DNA from: Aphrocallistes beatrix
Lineage: Eukaryota; Porifera; Hexactinellida; Sceptrulophora; Aphrocallistidae
NCBI GenBank assembly: GCA_963281255.1
Contig: OY725496.1
Location: 3,635,723 to 3,699,722, forward strand
Length of the DNA stretch: 64,000 nucleotides
Reading direction: 5' to 3'
Within the stretch, counting starts at the first letter, position 1. Every line of letters starts with the position of its first letter. The notes under the pieces are model-generated. The model saw only the letters and a program-made list of their open reading frames with translations, was not told the origin of the DNA and ran no database searches. Positions 24,901 through 39,900 of the stretch are shown here, piece by piece. A program made the position numbers and the translations under genes.

Positions 24901-27900
24901 TCCTTAGATTTAGCAGCGGCACTGTGGTAGTATAGCCATCCATTATTGTATGGTATGCATATGCAAATACTTCAAACAATGGTGCAAATTTAAATACATT
25001 TCTGTGTCGTGTTGTGTGATATTCAAAGCATTACACTAAAGCAAGGCACTCCCTTTATTCTTTGGATCATGGACAAACAGAAAAATATTTTTTACTCGAT
25101 ACCACGCGTATAGACTGCATAAATCCATTACTGGCATAGTGTATAACCATTATTTTAACTGTAGAATGCCCAGCATTTATATGGCTTCGCTCTTTTAGGG
25201 CTTCAGTGCCATAGAAAATGGCTGGGAGACATCCGCGATATCGGGGACACTGTGTCCCCAGTGGGCATTCTGCGGTTAAAGTACATGAATTTGTCATATT
25301 CACATTGCATAACAAGATATGTATTACTTAATTTGGTGATTTAACTATTTAATACAGTCTTTTTGGCATGTTAGGATTCAAAGGGTATAGAAAATCTCAC
25401 TATGGGTCAGATATTTGGAATTGTTTGGTAACTAATTGTTTGGAAATTTACATTTATAAATCTTTAAATTTACCTATTATGCATTTGTATATACATGGAA
25501 GATGAGACTCTGTGTAAGAAATACCTGTTTTAGATATCTTGCATACCAAATATTCCAGATCATATGGACACTTTCGACGGTTTCCTTGAGTATAACATAT
25601 TCCTACTAGTACATGTCGTTCTAATTTGTGTCGTGTTAATCCGATTAGACTAGCATTGGTTACTGGTTTCTTGATATCTTGAACTGATTAGTACAATTAG
25701 AATATCTAAATTATTGTTTAATTATGCGGGCGAGTTGATTAATTGCTGTAATAATTACTATGAAATGAATTTCCATTCTGAGCCATCAATCTCTATCCAT
25801 TCCCTCTTGCTGCATTAAGATGTACTACACTACATACATTCTTAAGTTGCTGTTTGTAAGTTGAGACAAATTAAAATCTCTAAATATTTTATTCTAGACA
25901 TGAACGTAATGCTTCCAGGTTTCTGGCATAAATACATTATTAATTGCTCTATCTATTCGGACTGTCATTTCATTATCGATAAACTGCGTGCATACTGTAC
26001 ATGGAATTTTGTCTTTTATTATTTTGCATGTGATATCTTTGCTGTGCGTGTTTCACATCATCCTGTATAAGTATACAGAAGTTTACGTCGGAAGCGTAGT
26101 TGTATTTTGCCAACTAATCCAGCCATAAGGTAGATGAATTAATCTCGAGTTCAAGACCTAAAGTAGATTGAGGAAATAGCTCACTCTAGCTAGAAAACTA
26201 ACCGCTGATGATAAATTTAATACACCACTATATTTTGAAACTCTCACATTCACTCACATTCTATTATGAAGAAGTTTAAGCTCTAATTTCAGGAATATTG
26301 CCTCCATAATGGGTAATGCTATTTCTTGGCCACAAATCCTAACCCGCTACAATCATGATTATTAGTGGAAATGAAATTTCTTGAAATCATCAACATTTTT
26401 GGAATTTAATTGATTTGAAGTGCATTTTGAATTGATTGCATTTTGAAATTGACTTGAGAATCCATTTAAATAGGACGTACCTAAACACAGCACAGCAGCA
26501 TGAATTATAATCTTGTCATGAAGTTTCTAACCTGTTTTCTATGTTGTATATTGGGGATAGTTTATGCGAATAACTTAACCGTCAATGTGTGTATGGGACA
26601 GAATGAATGCTGGAGCCGTGAGTGTAACTCTACAAGTCAAGTTCCTTCACCTTCATGCGTGATCGATGTTTGCACTGGGGAGAATATGATATGTGAGAAT
26701 GGAGGTCTTTGCGTCCTTGACTCGTGCTTCTGTTCTAACAACTTCTATGGTTCTAGGTGCCAGTTTCTAGCTTCTACCCTTGGCGAGAGACCGGGATCAA
26801 CTGGCGATAGCATCACACCAACAGGAATTCTCGGTCTTGAGATAGGCTATCCTCTTTATCTCTCTCTAATCATTCCTAGCGCAGCGATATCTGCTTTCAT
26901 TGTCTGCCACTTATGCCTATTTTGCTGGGTTCCTACAATGTGTGCATGTCGCCGCAATGCGAGAAAAATAACGTCTGAAAAAATGCACACCACTATCATT
27001 TCAAATCCCATGCAGAGCTACCAAGCAGACACCCCTTCGGCTGGCTCACGTGTTAATTTGCACACAGTCCACCATGGGAACAGACAGGAGTCAGCATCAC
27101 ACGAGTACTCTGACATCGATGCTGACCAAAACGAGGCTTCTACTGGCGTCTTCTACCAAAACATGTGTCACAATACGCACTCATTACCTAACCGACCCCT
27201 CCCCCCGCCCCCCGCCTGGCCCCCTGAAATGGTTAACAACATGTGCATGCTGCCCTCCACATCTCCGCCAGCATTTGCTAAGTTGATCGACTCCGACAGC
27301 GACCAGTATAGCTACCCATACGTCACCTTCAGCAGCACTAGATCTCGAGACTCGACCTTTCCCAGGTGTAACGTACGCGGGCCGGCTGGCTGTGGCCGTA
27401 AGGAAGAGGTTGACCGAGGAGAGAATGAAGTTGTAGACTCTCAGAAGAGCGGATATACTTCCATGGCTCCTAAGTATGTCTTCCCGAATGGTGAAGCCCT
27501 TGTTTGAATTTTATTTCAAATTATTAATTTCTTAAATTGCAAATCAGTTTTGTGTATTTGTTGTTGTTTTTGAATATTTAAGTGAATATGCAAATACTAT
27601 GTACCTTAAAATTACTTTCAACCCCCGCTGCAAAGGTTTCGGTTTGGGTGTAGCGTTAACTGATTAAAACTTCACTGATTTATTTAAACTCAGCTTAAAT
27701 TGAAATCAATTAACGATCTTTATTCCAATAGAACGAGTAATCATCACTAGGTAAGGTTGATGGTGCAAGTCTGGATGCTAAATTGTAATCGGTAGAATAC
27801 AAGATTCTATTTAATCTAGCTGAGTATATTCCATGGTCCTCTCACTTCTAATTAGATATATGATCCCCGTAACTCCGAAGCATTAGTCATACGATACATT

Positions 27901-30900
27901 AACATTATTAACAATATCGTACTATATTTCTAGCTTAATGCATTAATCAAAATGTTTTCCCTCATGAATTACTCCATCTATCTGATAGTATTTATCCTTG
28001 CGAATATTAATTTCGTGAGAGTATCGTGTGAAAGCAATTTCGCTGGCTGCTTTGCTTGGAATAGTATGAATATTTCGCAAACTCTCGCCCTTAATACATT
28101 CAGTAACATTTCATGTAACCTTGCGGACTTTACTTGCATTGTTCAAACTTGCTTTCTTAATGACGGGTTCGGTATTTTCTTGCTGGTGGGATTTTCAACT
28201 TTGGTCTTGTTGATAATTTTAATAACTTGTGCTGTCTGCTTCGGTTTGCCATGTATGTGTATTTCATTTTGTATTTTGCGACGTAAACATTCCACAGTCC
28301 CATCTCCTCTAATATCTCGATACACAAGGCGTGGGCGGGATCTCTCGTTTCAGAACTCAAACCTTGGGACTATTGATCGGAGTATCATTTTGTCAGAAAC
28401 TTCCGATCACAATAAGTCACAAATTTCGGATAGCATCATGTACGAGTCATTCCATTTGGGGGAACACACCATGTCTAACTCTGCTAAGAATCCTGGGAAG
28501 CATATTAAAGAAATGAAAAATGCTAAGCCTAAGTACTCGAGACAAAAAAAGTCTTCCACCACAGCTGAGCCACTACCCACTTCCACTAGTACAACAGGAT
28601 TAACCATAGGCAACGATAAAATTGGCGACGAAGGCTATGGGTTCGATGGAGACAGCGTTGTCTATGAGGAGGTTTTAACAATTTATGAAGCCTTCGAGAA
28701 GGGAAAGGATTTGAATCAAGAAAATGATTCCATGTCGCGGATGGCATTGGACACGAACGTAAAGAAAGACTGGAAAACTGCGACAATAGTTCTCTCTAAT
28801 TCAGAGCGTGGGAGTGTTGGGAATAATTACGATTGTGTGTTCAGAGACGCTCCGAAGCAATCTTCGGGAGAGACGACGTACTTCAGAAGAGAGTCACAAT
28901 TTATGAATCCTTCAACTGATATTTCTACAATATTTAATGACATGGCTGACTTAAAAATTCGTGAAATAAACAGAAAAACGCTCTCTTTTGATGAGAAATT
29001 GGGACATGGTAATTTTGCTATTGTCTATAAAGGCACCTGGGCTAGTAACTACGGAGACATCCCTGTAGCGGTGAAGGTGATAAATAAACACAACCAGACA
29101 GACCAGTTGGTTGGGGTATTGAGAGAAGCCGCCGCAATGGCTCAGTTCGACCATCCTAACATTCTTAAACTCCTCGGTGTCGTTACTCTAGGAAATCCAT
29201 GCGTGATAGTTTCTGAACTAATGAAGGATCAGCTCGTTTACTTTCTTTACAAGTTGAACAGATCTCCGATTGCGAAATCGAAGTTTCCATCCCTTCTGCT
29301 CAAGTTCTGTTCTGACATCTGCCTAGGCATGGAGTACTTAGCTGGCATGAAGTTTGTACATAGAGACCTGGCTGCAAGAAATGTCTTGGTAGCAATGAAT
29401 CTTAACTGCCGCATTGCAGACTTTGGATTGTGCCGGGAACTCAAGAAAGAGTTGGACTATTATAAAGCATCAGGCGGGAGTATTGCAGTCAGATGGGCGG
29501 CCCCCGAGTCCGTCTTCTACCAGAGGTATAACGAGCAATCGGATGTCTGGTCATTCGGCATGACAATGTATGAGATCTGGACACTGGGTGTGAAGCCATG
29601 GCACACTCTCACAACAGAGGCAGTTATTGATATTCTTCTGAAGCATAGTCTCCCCACCCCGCCCACCGGATGCCCCCCAAACATCTACGAACTGATGATT
29701 GAGATATGGAATCAAGATCCGGAGAGCCGTCCCTCTTTCAAAGAGATCAAACATAAACTAAAAGCGATTAAACTCCCCACCCCAACGTCCGCAGAACCTG
29801 CTCACATACCCGGAAATGATCCTGCCTTAGCCAAGGACATGTACCCCACTTTGCAGAAGAAGTATGCGCATAAGTAGCATGCTGTGACACTAGTTAATAA
29901 TCCCACATTCTAACTCTCCTATTCTAGCTAGATACTTCTTAAATTGTGCTACTTCTCTAGAACCGTCGACACGGATTGTTTTGTAATTATAATTTTTTAT
30001 TCATTAGATTTAAGCTAGGTTTTAAATAATTTGTACAATCGCGAGTTTGAAGGAACAGGGTGAATTTAATAGTGTTCCAAATTTTGTTTTCCTTTTTTAA
30101 TTTCAACATTTATCCCAAATAAGTACTTTTGGTTTGATTGCTCTGTGCGGATTGCGAATACTTTCTGTCTACATTAGATGGCCGAGAACAACTTTGGCAA
30201 CCATAACTGATCCCTTCTCACTGTAGCTGGTCCGGGGTCGGACTAGCAGCGGTCCCCGAAGGACAACCTTATTTATCATATATGTATTACTTCCCGGATA
30301 TCTTACCCCTGGGCCGGAGTCATCCATTGATTCAGATGTCCTCCCGGGACTTTTTGTGTTAGATCTCCATAGACAATGTTTCCATACTTATACGTAGTAT
30401 ATCGCACTATGTTCTTACATCTAATTTCTCATCGTAGGGTCCTTATTAGCTAACTTTTTAAGTATAAAAGCGGACACAGAATGTTTTCGAGAGCTGCACA
30501 GTTCAAGCAAGCGAAGTGTATTTTTTTGTTCTTATTTTTATAACTTGAATATTTTTGAAATTCTCTGAAAACCATAACTAAGTCCTGATTTTCTTGCTAA
30601 TCGAGAAGACAGTTTTGAAATTCTTCTCAATTCTAAGCTTAACTCAGTTTCATATTAGTCAATGTAATTTATTAATATTCTGGATGGAAGATTATTTGGA
30701 TAAAGTGGTGATTGATAATGGTTCTGGTACGATCAAAGCAGGGCTCTCCCAGAATCTATGCCCCTCTTCTGTCTTTCCCTCAATTGTTGGAAGACCTCGA
30801 TTTCCTGGGCCTTTTATGTTCAATTTATATGGTGGCAAGGATACATATGTTGGAAACGAGACTCAAAGTAAACTTGGAATTCTCACTAGAAAATATCCTA

Positions 30901-33900
30901 TAGAACATGGAATTACGACCAACTGGGATGACATGGAGAAGATATGGCACAACGTATTCTACAACGAACTGCGCATAGCTCCTGAAGAGAGCTGTGTGCT
31001 ACTCACTGAGCAGCCTTTCAATCCTAGAAGCAACCGAGAGAAAGCCACACAAATAATGTTCGAGACTTTCGAAACTCCTTTTCTCTACCTTTCTCTCACT
31101 TCTGAATTGGCTGCATTCGCTTGTGGTAGAATGTCTGGGACGGTGATTGACTCAGGACATGGTGTCTCTCACACAGTTCCAATCTTCATGGGACGCGCCA
31201 TCAGAGGTGCTATACAACGGATGGACGTAGCTACTGGACGTGATCTAACTGATTATTTGACCAAAATTTTATGTGAACGTGGTTATGCATTTACGACAAC
31301 AGCTGAACGAGAATTGATAACTGATTTAAAAGAAAAATTATGTTATGTTGCTAAGGATTTCGATATGGAATCAAAAAAACCGATTGCTGACTTGGAGGAG
31401 AATTACGAGCTTCCTGATGGTCATGTTATGACGATAGGAAATGAGAGATTCCGCTGTTCAGAGCCTCTCTTCCAGCCATCGCTGATGGGAATGAGTACTA
31501 CGGGTTTACAAGATGTCCTATACAACTCCATAATGAAATGTGACACTGACATTCATGGCTATCTGTATGCTAATATGATCTTGTCAGGAGGCAACACCTT
31601 GTTCCCTGGCATGGGGGAGCGTGTAGAGAGAGATATATCTAAACTAGCACCTGGAGAAGCTAAAGTGAAGGTGCTCTCCAATCCTGAGAGAATGTACAGC
31701 AGCTGGAAAGGAGGAGCTATTTTATCTTCCATGGGTCAGTTCGAGAAAATGTGCATCTCTAAGGAAGAGTATTGCGAGTATGGACCAAGTATTGTGCATA
31801 GGAAATGCCTTTGACATGATGTAACTTTGTGCTTAATAATAATTTCTCTATAGTTCGTAGTTTTCAATGTCTTTAAAATTCACAGGTTATGCTATCATAA
31901 ATTGTGATTATTTTATATTAGGAGTAGACTCTGCTAACAATTACTTAAAATTGCCATTTAGTATCTGATAAGATGATATAGTGCACATTCAGTAGTTCGA
32001 ATCACATCACAATGATAATATTATATGTGCCTAGCATTTAATTACACATTCAGAACTTACCAAATCTCCCACAAAAAGAACGATTAAGCACAACTGTTCT
32101 CTACTTACTACATTTGGTACATATGAGGTTAAAAATAGGAATTATGTTGACGAATCTCCATTGTGGCGTCATGATCCCATTTAAAATTTCACTTTTTAAA
32201 ATATTTAAACCGATAGATCATTGTCGTAACCAAGAATACAATACACTTTCAATAATAGATCTAGGAATGAGTATTTTCTGATATATTTTAATGTTATGCT
32301 TGGTTTTTGGTGCGGTATATATGCAATTACGCGTATGTGTATTTTTGTTCTTTTCCATAGTAATAGCAATCACTATTTTAATTTATTGTTATAAGAAGTC
32401 AAGTAACTCCACAATAGTAACCAAGTAGATCCATGTATTTTAGCGGATCGATTAACTGCCTAATAACTCGAAAGAAGAATTTCATACACGAAATCTTAGT
32501 AAAGAGATAAGAGACGCCCGGAGGGGTTCATGAGCCCCGCTCCAAAGCGACTTAACCTTTAATTATTATTTAAACTTTTTAATTTGATTCAATTTACATA
32601 TGAAGTCCACCTCATCAAATTAACCTATGCAGTATATCTATTTACACTTAAGAATAGATTGATATTACAATCACAATGAAAAACAAATTAATTAAGTTCA
32701 CATTACAATTTGTAGTCTCTCAACTAGCTGTACTTTGTTTGGAGATCCATGTACAAGTTCTTTGCATATTCTGGATCGTTCCCTGGTATATCAGCTTCTG
32801 TTCCTGTTTCCGGTCTCGAGAGTACGATGGGCGCCTCTAACATCTGCCTGAACTGAGTGAATATGCATCTCTTTTTCGGGTCATGCTTCAAAGCTTCTAC
32901 CATCACGAAGTATATGTCGCGAGGGCACCCTGCTGGTGGCGGATGTACGCACTTCGAATGGATAGCTCTGATGACCTCCTCATTGTTCAGATTGTACCAT
33001 GGATTGAGTCCGAAAGACCAGATTTCAAATATTGTCATGCCAAATGACCACACATCCGATTTCTCTGAGTACATCTGATGAAACAGGGCCTCAGGAGCGG
33101 TCCATCGAATGGGAATATTCCCTCCAGTTGAAGAGTAGTAGTCGCTATTGTTTATTATTTCTCTTGCCATTCCAAAGTCTGCAATTCTGCATGTGTAGTT
33201 GTTCGCTATCAGAATATTCCTAGCAGCTAAATCACGGTGCACGAACTTCTTTGATGATAGATATTGCATACCGGCTGCTATTTCGCGGCAAAACCTTAGC
33301 AAAAGTGGTGGGAATTTGTTCACATCTAATTCCGAGTTTCTCACCATGTGCAGGAAATCGAGCATTCCCATCTTCATCAGTTCGGACACGATTGAGAAAG
33401 GTTCCTTGTTACTCACAATTCCCAGGATCCTAAGGATGTTAGGGTGTGAAAACTGTCCCATGATGATTGCCTCCTGAAACAAAACTATCTTTTTAGCTTC
33501 ATCGCTTTTCTCTTTCAGCATTTTTAGTGCTACCGGCACTTCTCCGATCTTTGAAATCCAAGTACCCTTGTAAACAATCCCAAATTCACCCATCCCCAGG
33601 TGATCACTTATGATCAAGGTATCCGGGTTAATTTCTCTGAAATTCAGTGCAGACATTTGATCGAACAGTTTGTCTAATGACGAAGAAGGTTCGTTGTAGA
33701 TCGGATTTTCTTTGAAGTATCGAGTTTTAATCTTATGCCTCCTCGATTTGGGTCTGGGAGGATTAATATTTCCCCCACGAGGAAGCGAGTTCCTCTCTTC
33801 TTGAGAAAGAACGACGCATTGCTCATCAATCTTGTCTGTACTATTCAGAATGCTATATTTATTATAGAGCTCCTTATCCTCTCCCTCCATCGCCTCATAG

Positions 33901-36900
33901 ATTATGTTTTCGTCCTTGCTGAGTAAATGCGAATTCCTATGGATTTCTGATCCACCGAACTTTATTTTCGGTTTCGGAGGTAAGGATGGTTTAGATTTAA
34001 CTTCAGACTGGCTACCTCGCTTTTCATCGTTTTGATGGATCGCAGCTTGAAAACTCGCCCTGTTGAAGGTGTTGGGATTTGTAAAGCAGTGTTCATCTCC
34101 ATACGGATCATCGAACAGAGTACTGTAGGTTCTATTAGGAGAGGTCGAAAGTGTTTCAGGATCTATATAGGCAATCATTTCAGTATTTCCAGTGTCAATT
34201 CCAGCCAAATTCTCAAAACTATCACAGTAGTCACCGTTAATCAAGGGATTTCTTGTTGGTACTGGTGGTGGCGATTCTTCAACTATAGCGTCTTCTAGCA
34301 AAACCGTAGGAAGCCTAGGCACATGATTGATAGTTCTTATGGATGAGTTGTTTCTCGGTCCGGGTAGTTGATGACTATTTTCGAAAGATTCCTTCTTTCT
34401 CCTACTCCTTCTTCTCAATGAACAAATGGTTTGAACAAATAGGATTGAGATCGTATATGATATGACGCAACAACATAGACCAATCAGTCCAACTGACACG
34501 CCGAATATTACAGGAAACCTTAATAAGTTTATCTCCCGAAATTGGAATTGACAGGAATCCCCCTGCGTTCCATTAATGCACCTGCATTCACCAGTAGGTT
34601 GACAAATCCCTCCATTTTGACAGGCTGGAACACATAGCTTATTTTGGCATATATTGCCAGAGTAGCCAGTAGAGCATAGGCATAAGCCGTTGGTGTAATT
34701 GCAAACACCTCCGTTGAGACACTGGGCGGGACAGTACCTCCCAATGAACTGGCAGGCGTTGCCATACCTTGGTGCTGGACATCCGCACATTCCGCTAGAC
34801 AGGTCGCATGTTCGGTTGAAACAGGGAGTTGAGCAATTCTTAAGTTGACATCTCTCACCGAAATACGGAAAACTGCAAATGCAGGCGCCTCCACTGCCAC
34901 AAGTTGATGTTCCGAAGCAGATAGAATCGTTCGTACAAACAAACGAACCCGAAACAGAGCAGAATGTAAGGATTATAAGAGTCACGCTGAATCTCAACAT
35001 ATTTTACAAGAAATTTAGATATTTACTGAATTATAAAGAATGCTTTGCTTTTATAATCTTAAAATGCCTTTCTCAACTCAGTCTATAACATGATTGAACC
35101 ACACAGTTCACAAACACCATCGCTCGCTGATATATTAGTGGTTGTTAGAGCCATCATTATACACGTTTCTCAGAGACGTGGCTCACGCACAACTGGTATA
35201 TATGATGACCTGTAATTTATAATTAATTGATTTGACAATGTTTAAGCAATGGAAATAAGCATTACTCCATTTTTGATGTATACATATTTTTGTCAGTGTT
35301 ATGGTGCAAGTATAATGAATTTGGTAATGGAATTGCAACTAATCTTATGTCTGTAATTTGAAATTGTTCATCTTTCTGGTTAAATTAACCTTGATTGGAT
35401 TTATGTATTAACAATACTCATTATTAGTTGTTGTGCAAACTAAGACTACGAATCACGCTGCCCTTTATTAATCTGTGATCGGAATGGAATGGTCATTCTT
35501 GGTCTCTTAATTATGTTGTGGGTAGCTTCTATATTGCGATATTTACGGGTATCAATTTCCTAATTAAGTTAGCAGGTCAGAATTATATATAAATCTCAGT
35601 ATCTTCACTTGTTTATTGACAACCTGAACACTCTGCTTGCTTAACAGAGTAATCTGAGCAATTTCCTGAAACAAATCTATTTTTTCTATTTCAGTTTTAA
35701 ATGAATGACTAGAATTAACTAAAAGGTTCGGATTCTGGTTGGAAGTTCCTAATTTTGTCGCTACTGATCATTTCGCGTTTGCACAAGTTAATATAACTAA
35801 TAAATTATTCAACATTAATATATATGTACCTGTTCCGGACAAACTGGTCCGGTATCAGTCATAGAATGTTGTATCACTTCACGTAACTATAGCGAATTGG
35901 CTGAACTTTGTGAGAATTTCAGATTGAAGAAATGCCTGCAATTAGTTTGTTAGACATTAATTTGACGGTTTCAGTCTTTCATGTGATTATATATTTAATA
36001 ATACTGGGATACACACAATGCGTGACAGGATTATTTGCAGGCTAACATCGATTTAATACTTGTAATGTTGACGGGACGCAATTAATTATTACTAAATCGA
36101 TGTTATACACTAGAGGTGGAACTTGGTTCTTAAATACATAGGGAATACCCGGTTTCAAAATATTTGATATCCAGGTATTATTAGATCATGAATGCAAAAC
36201 AAATGGTGTTACTTGTTTCATTGAAAGTATAAACCTTGAGTAGTTTCTAAAATGGATCAAGACTTAATTTGGATTTAATCAAAGGTAAAATACATACTTT
36301 ACTTGTATGATGTATATTAATTCGAATTTTTACTGGTATATAATCTTGTTATAATGTTCGTGGGTGCATATCTAAAACCCGCGAAATTTTGATTATTTTT
36401 GTTAATTGGCTTGGTCGAAATATTTAAACGCCTCGTTCGCTTTGTCTACGCAACTGACAAACGCATGCATTTAATGAAACCAAGTAAGCATTATTTATAA
36501 CGAAAGTCCCTTGACTTCAAAATTCTGCTTGATTTATGATTTACTTTTTATATTAGACTCGAAGAACTTGTTCAAACCAATTAGTAAAAACTAGGAATGC
36601 AAAAAATTCGTGTTTTTTTTTAAACAATTCGCAACACATAGTACTATATAAATAAACATACGTACATTGATATAATTTTATTAATAGTAGACCTAGATTA
36701 TCAGTGTCGAATCAATGAAAAATGATTATATACAGTCGACTCTGCAGAGAACATTTTGCCCCGATTAAACGAAAAACCCTATTAACCGAAAATATTTAGT
36801 ATTATCTTCTATGTGCGAGAGCTATTCCGGTCATGCCAAAAGTGGCCCGATTAAGCGGTTGACCCGATTAAACAGTGGCCCTATTAAGCGGAGAGTCGAC

Positions 36901-39900
36901 TGTAATTTGAAATTGATCTGCTTGGAATATAGAATTTTTCATGCTCAACTCTAACCAAGGATTATGTAAGTGCTTGGAATCTTCTATACTCGAGCCTTAC
37001 ACTCCCTGGACCTGGACAAAAGAATTCGTACACCCCAATATTCTTCTCAGATTTTTACTCAAATATGGATAAATGAAAAATATACAAAAGCGTAGTTTTA
37101 AATATTTTGTTTGTCACATCTTAAAATAATTAACAATACAGCATAGTTACAAACAATGTATTCAAAAAGTGAAAGTAAAAAATGGACCTTTCCGGGGAAA
37201 AACATTAAAACATATTTAAGAAAAGTAAATTTAACGGGTTGATATGAGCTATTGTTCATTATCTTTATTTCTAAACACTGAGGATCATTTTTGACCAGAG
37301 AAGGATCGTTTATGTACTGTGGATCATTTGATTTGTTTTAGTATAAACATCATCATTATTAACCCATTCAATCCTCTTGATTTCCTGGTCTGGCTCAGAG
37401 TAGTGGTGAGGGCTAGAGAGCATGCTGTAGTATTTCTCATTTGAACCTACTGGGTCTGGAGTCGAAGGGCGTACATCTCGCGTATTGTCAATGCTACTAT
37501 AGGGTGCATTTTTCTTTAGCTTGCGTTTTGATTTCAATCCCGTCTGATCCATTTCAATACTATTTGTTGTGGCAACGTTCTCAGTTGATGATCCATTTTC
37601 CGCATATAGAACATTCTTTTGTGATTGCGATCTTTTTCTGGCAGCGAACCATTTAATTAACATTACGACACAGCAGATTAACCCTGCTATAAGGATGCAT
37701 AGTGTCAGCACGAATGTCACTCCTGCGCTTATCCAGATATAGTGCCGTGGGATATCATTGAGCATGTTATTATCTGTGCAATTATCTGTGCAATTTGAGC
37801 AATCAATACAATCTGTACTATCCATTCTGCAGATTCCGTTTGAGGTATCGCATGTCTGATTCACTGGACAAGACATCGAACAGTTTTGGAATTCGCAATT
37901 AGGCCCAAAATAAGAAGATTTGCACTCACACATTCCTGTAAGGTTACAACACTCCTGATTACTGTTGCATCCACTCAGACATTGAACTAGCTCACAATTT
38001 GGTCCGTAATACTGTTGAATGCACTTACATGTCCCAGTGCTATTATCACACGTAGCATTATTTAGACAGGACTCTACACACGCTCTATACTGACAACTTT
38101 CTCCTTCGTATGGATATCGACACTGGCACCGTCCCTGGTCACAAAATCCTCCATTCTCACACGAACTCGTACACCGGCAAGCTTCGTTAACTGTACATAT
38201 TCCGGGAGGGTTACAATTATTACCATCTGTAGTATTAAAACAAGGGCTACATTCTAAGCCATTCAGATAGTGGCACTCGTCAAGAGTAGTGTTATAATAA
38301 CAATCGATTATACCTTCATTAATTGTTCTGTTACAATCAACATTAGCTATTTTGAGTTCTCCCTGCCCGTACATTCCAGATGTAATTTGTACAGAACTAA
38401 ATCCTTCGTAGAGAAGACTTCTCGACCTGCACCATACATGGTGATTATCAACACTCCAAATAATTCCATTCATGTCTTGAGAACAGATAAAACTCCAGTA
38501 TTTGTTTCCATTTGTATGATTTAAACAGACTTGAAGATAAGTTTTATCGGTCCCTGTCAAATTCAGATTTTGCACCCTCACCATCCCAACTGAAGTGCAG
38601 GTGTCAGATGTTACATATGACAGAAAAGTTAAATATATTAATAACTGAATTCTGTCCATGTCGAATAACAAATGCGTTAGTTTCTATCTATTCAAGTTTA
38701 TTAATTCTCATCACCATTCAAATTCTATCTTTATAGAAGATAGTTAGAATGCTTTAGACACAAGTCTTCTAATGTAATCATTAGTTGTAGACACAACGTG
38801 TCTACAACTAATAATTACATTCTACCATTCGGATAACCGGACTGATGTTGCTTGTCTCCATTCTGCCTACTAGTCTGGTGCTCGTTCTTCTTATGAATAT
38901 TATGTAGGCAGACATTACCTCAGAAGATCCACATCTTGAACTTTAACCTGAAATTATGAAAATGCTTTGTATGTTCTTATATGTATATTTAGTTTCTATG
39001 ATTTTAATATTATTGGAAATGATTTGGTCTTGATTTGGCTAGCCTATTACGGAGATAGTGATTTCCTAACTCTACTTCCCAGAACCAATGCTTTTAAAAG
39101 ATATATTTAACTAATAGAGATTGGGAACATATCTAATTATTCAAAGACCAGTTTTTAAAATTTTCCTTGTACATAGCAAATAAAATGACTTTACTCGGGG
39201 ATGCTAATCAGTGGCGTAGCCGGTATTGACTGCCCCCTACCCCCAGTTGCTACGCCAATGATACTGATCCCTGAAATTAGTTTTGAAGCTTTAAGGATTG
39301 TGGTTAAGTAGTTAGGCGGCATTTAATGATGACGTCCAGATTTAATAATATGACATTTTTATGACCATTATTATTGATTAAGACAAAATGTCTACTCTGA
39401 TTGATAGCAAAGGTTGAATAATTATTTGCATGTTGCCTCTTAATAATTTAATATTTTTCTTATATCAATGCTCTTCTAAAATGCCAATGTCGATTTTAGG
39501 GATTCTGTGTAACATCAGATTAATCCGAACTAATGCACACATATCTAACATTCGAACTAATGCATCTGGTATTATCCAGAGTTTCTTATTATCCGTGTTC
39601 GTATTAACGAGCTTATACTGTATCTCAATACAGACAATAAATCTAGATTTGCTACTATAATATAGGAAAAAGTTTTCTCTAGGACTATAATTATAAAATG
39701 GTCTTCTATTCTGTTGGCTGCCTCGGTGACATATACAGCAGTATATCAATGAAGTCCATTAATGGGAATGTTAGAGAGCGGGGATACACTCACATAGCTT
39801 AGAAGCTAATCGTTCTCAAATATGGATAAATGAAAAATATACAAAAGCGTAGTTTTAAATAATTTGTCTGCTGTCACATCTTAAAATAATTAACAATACA

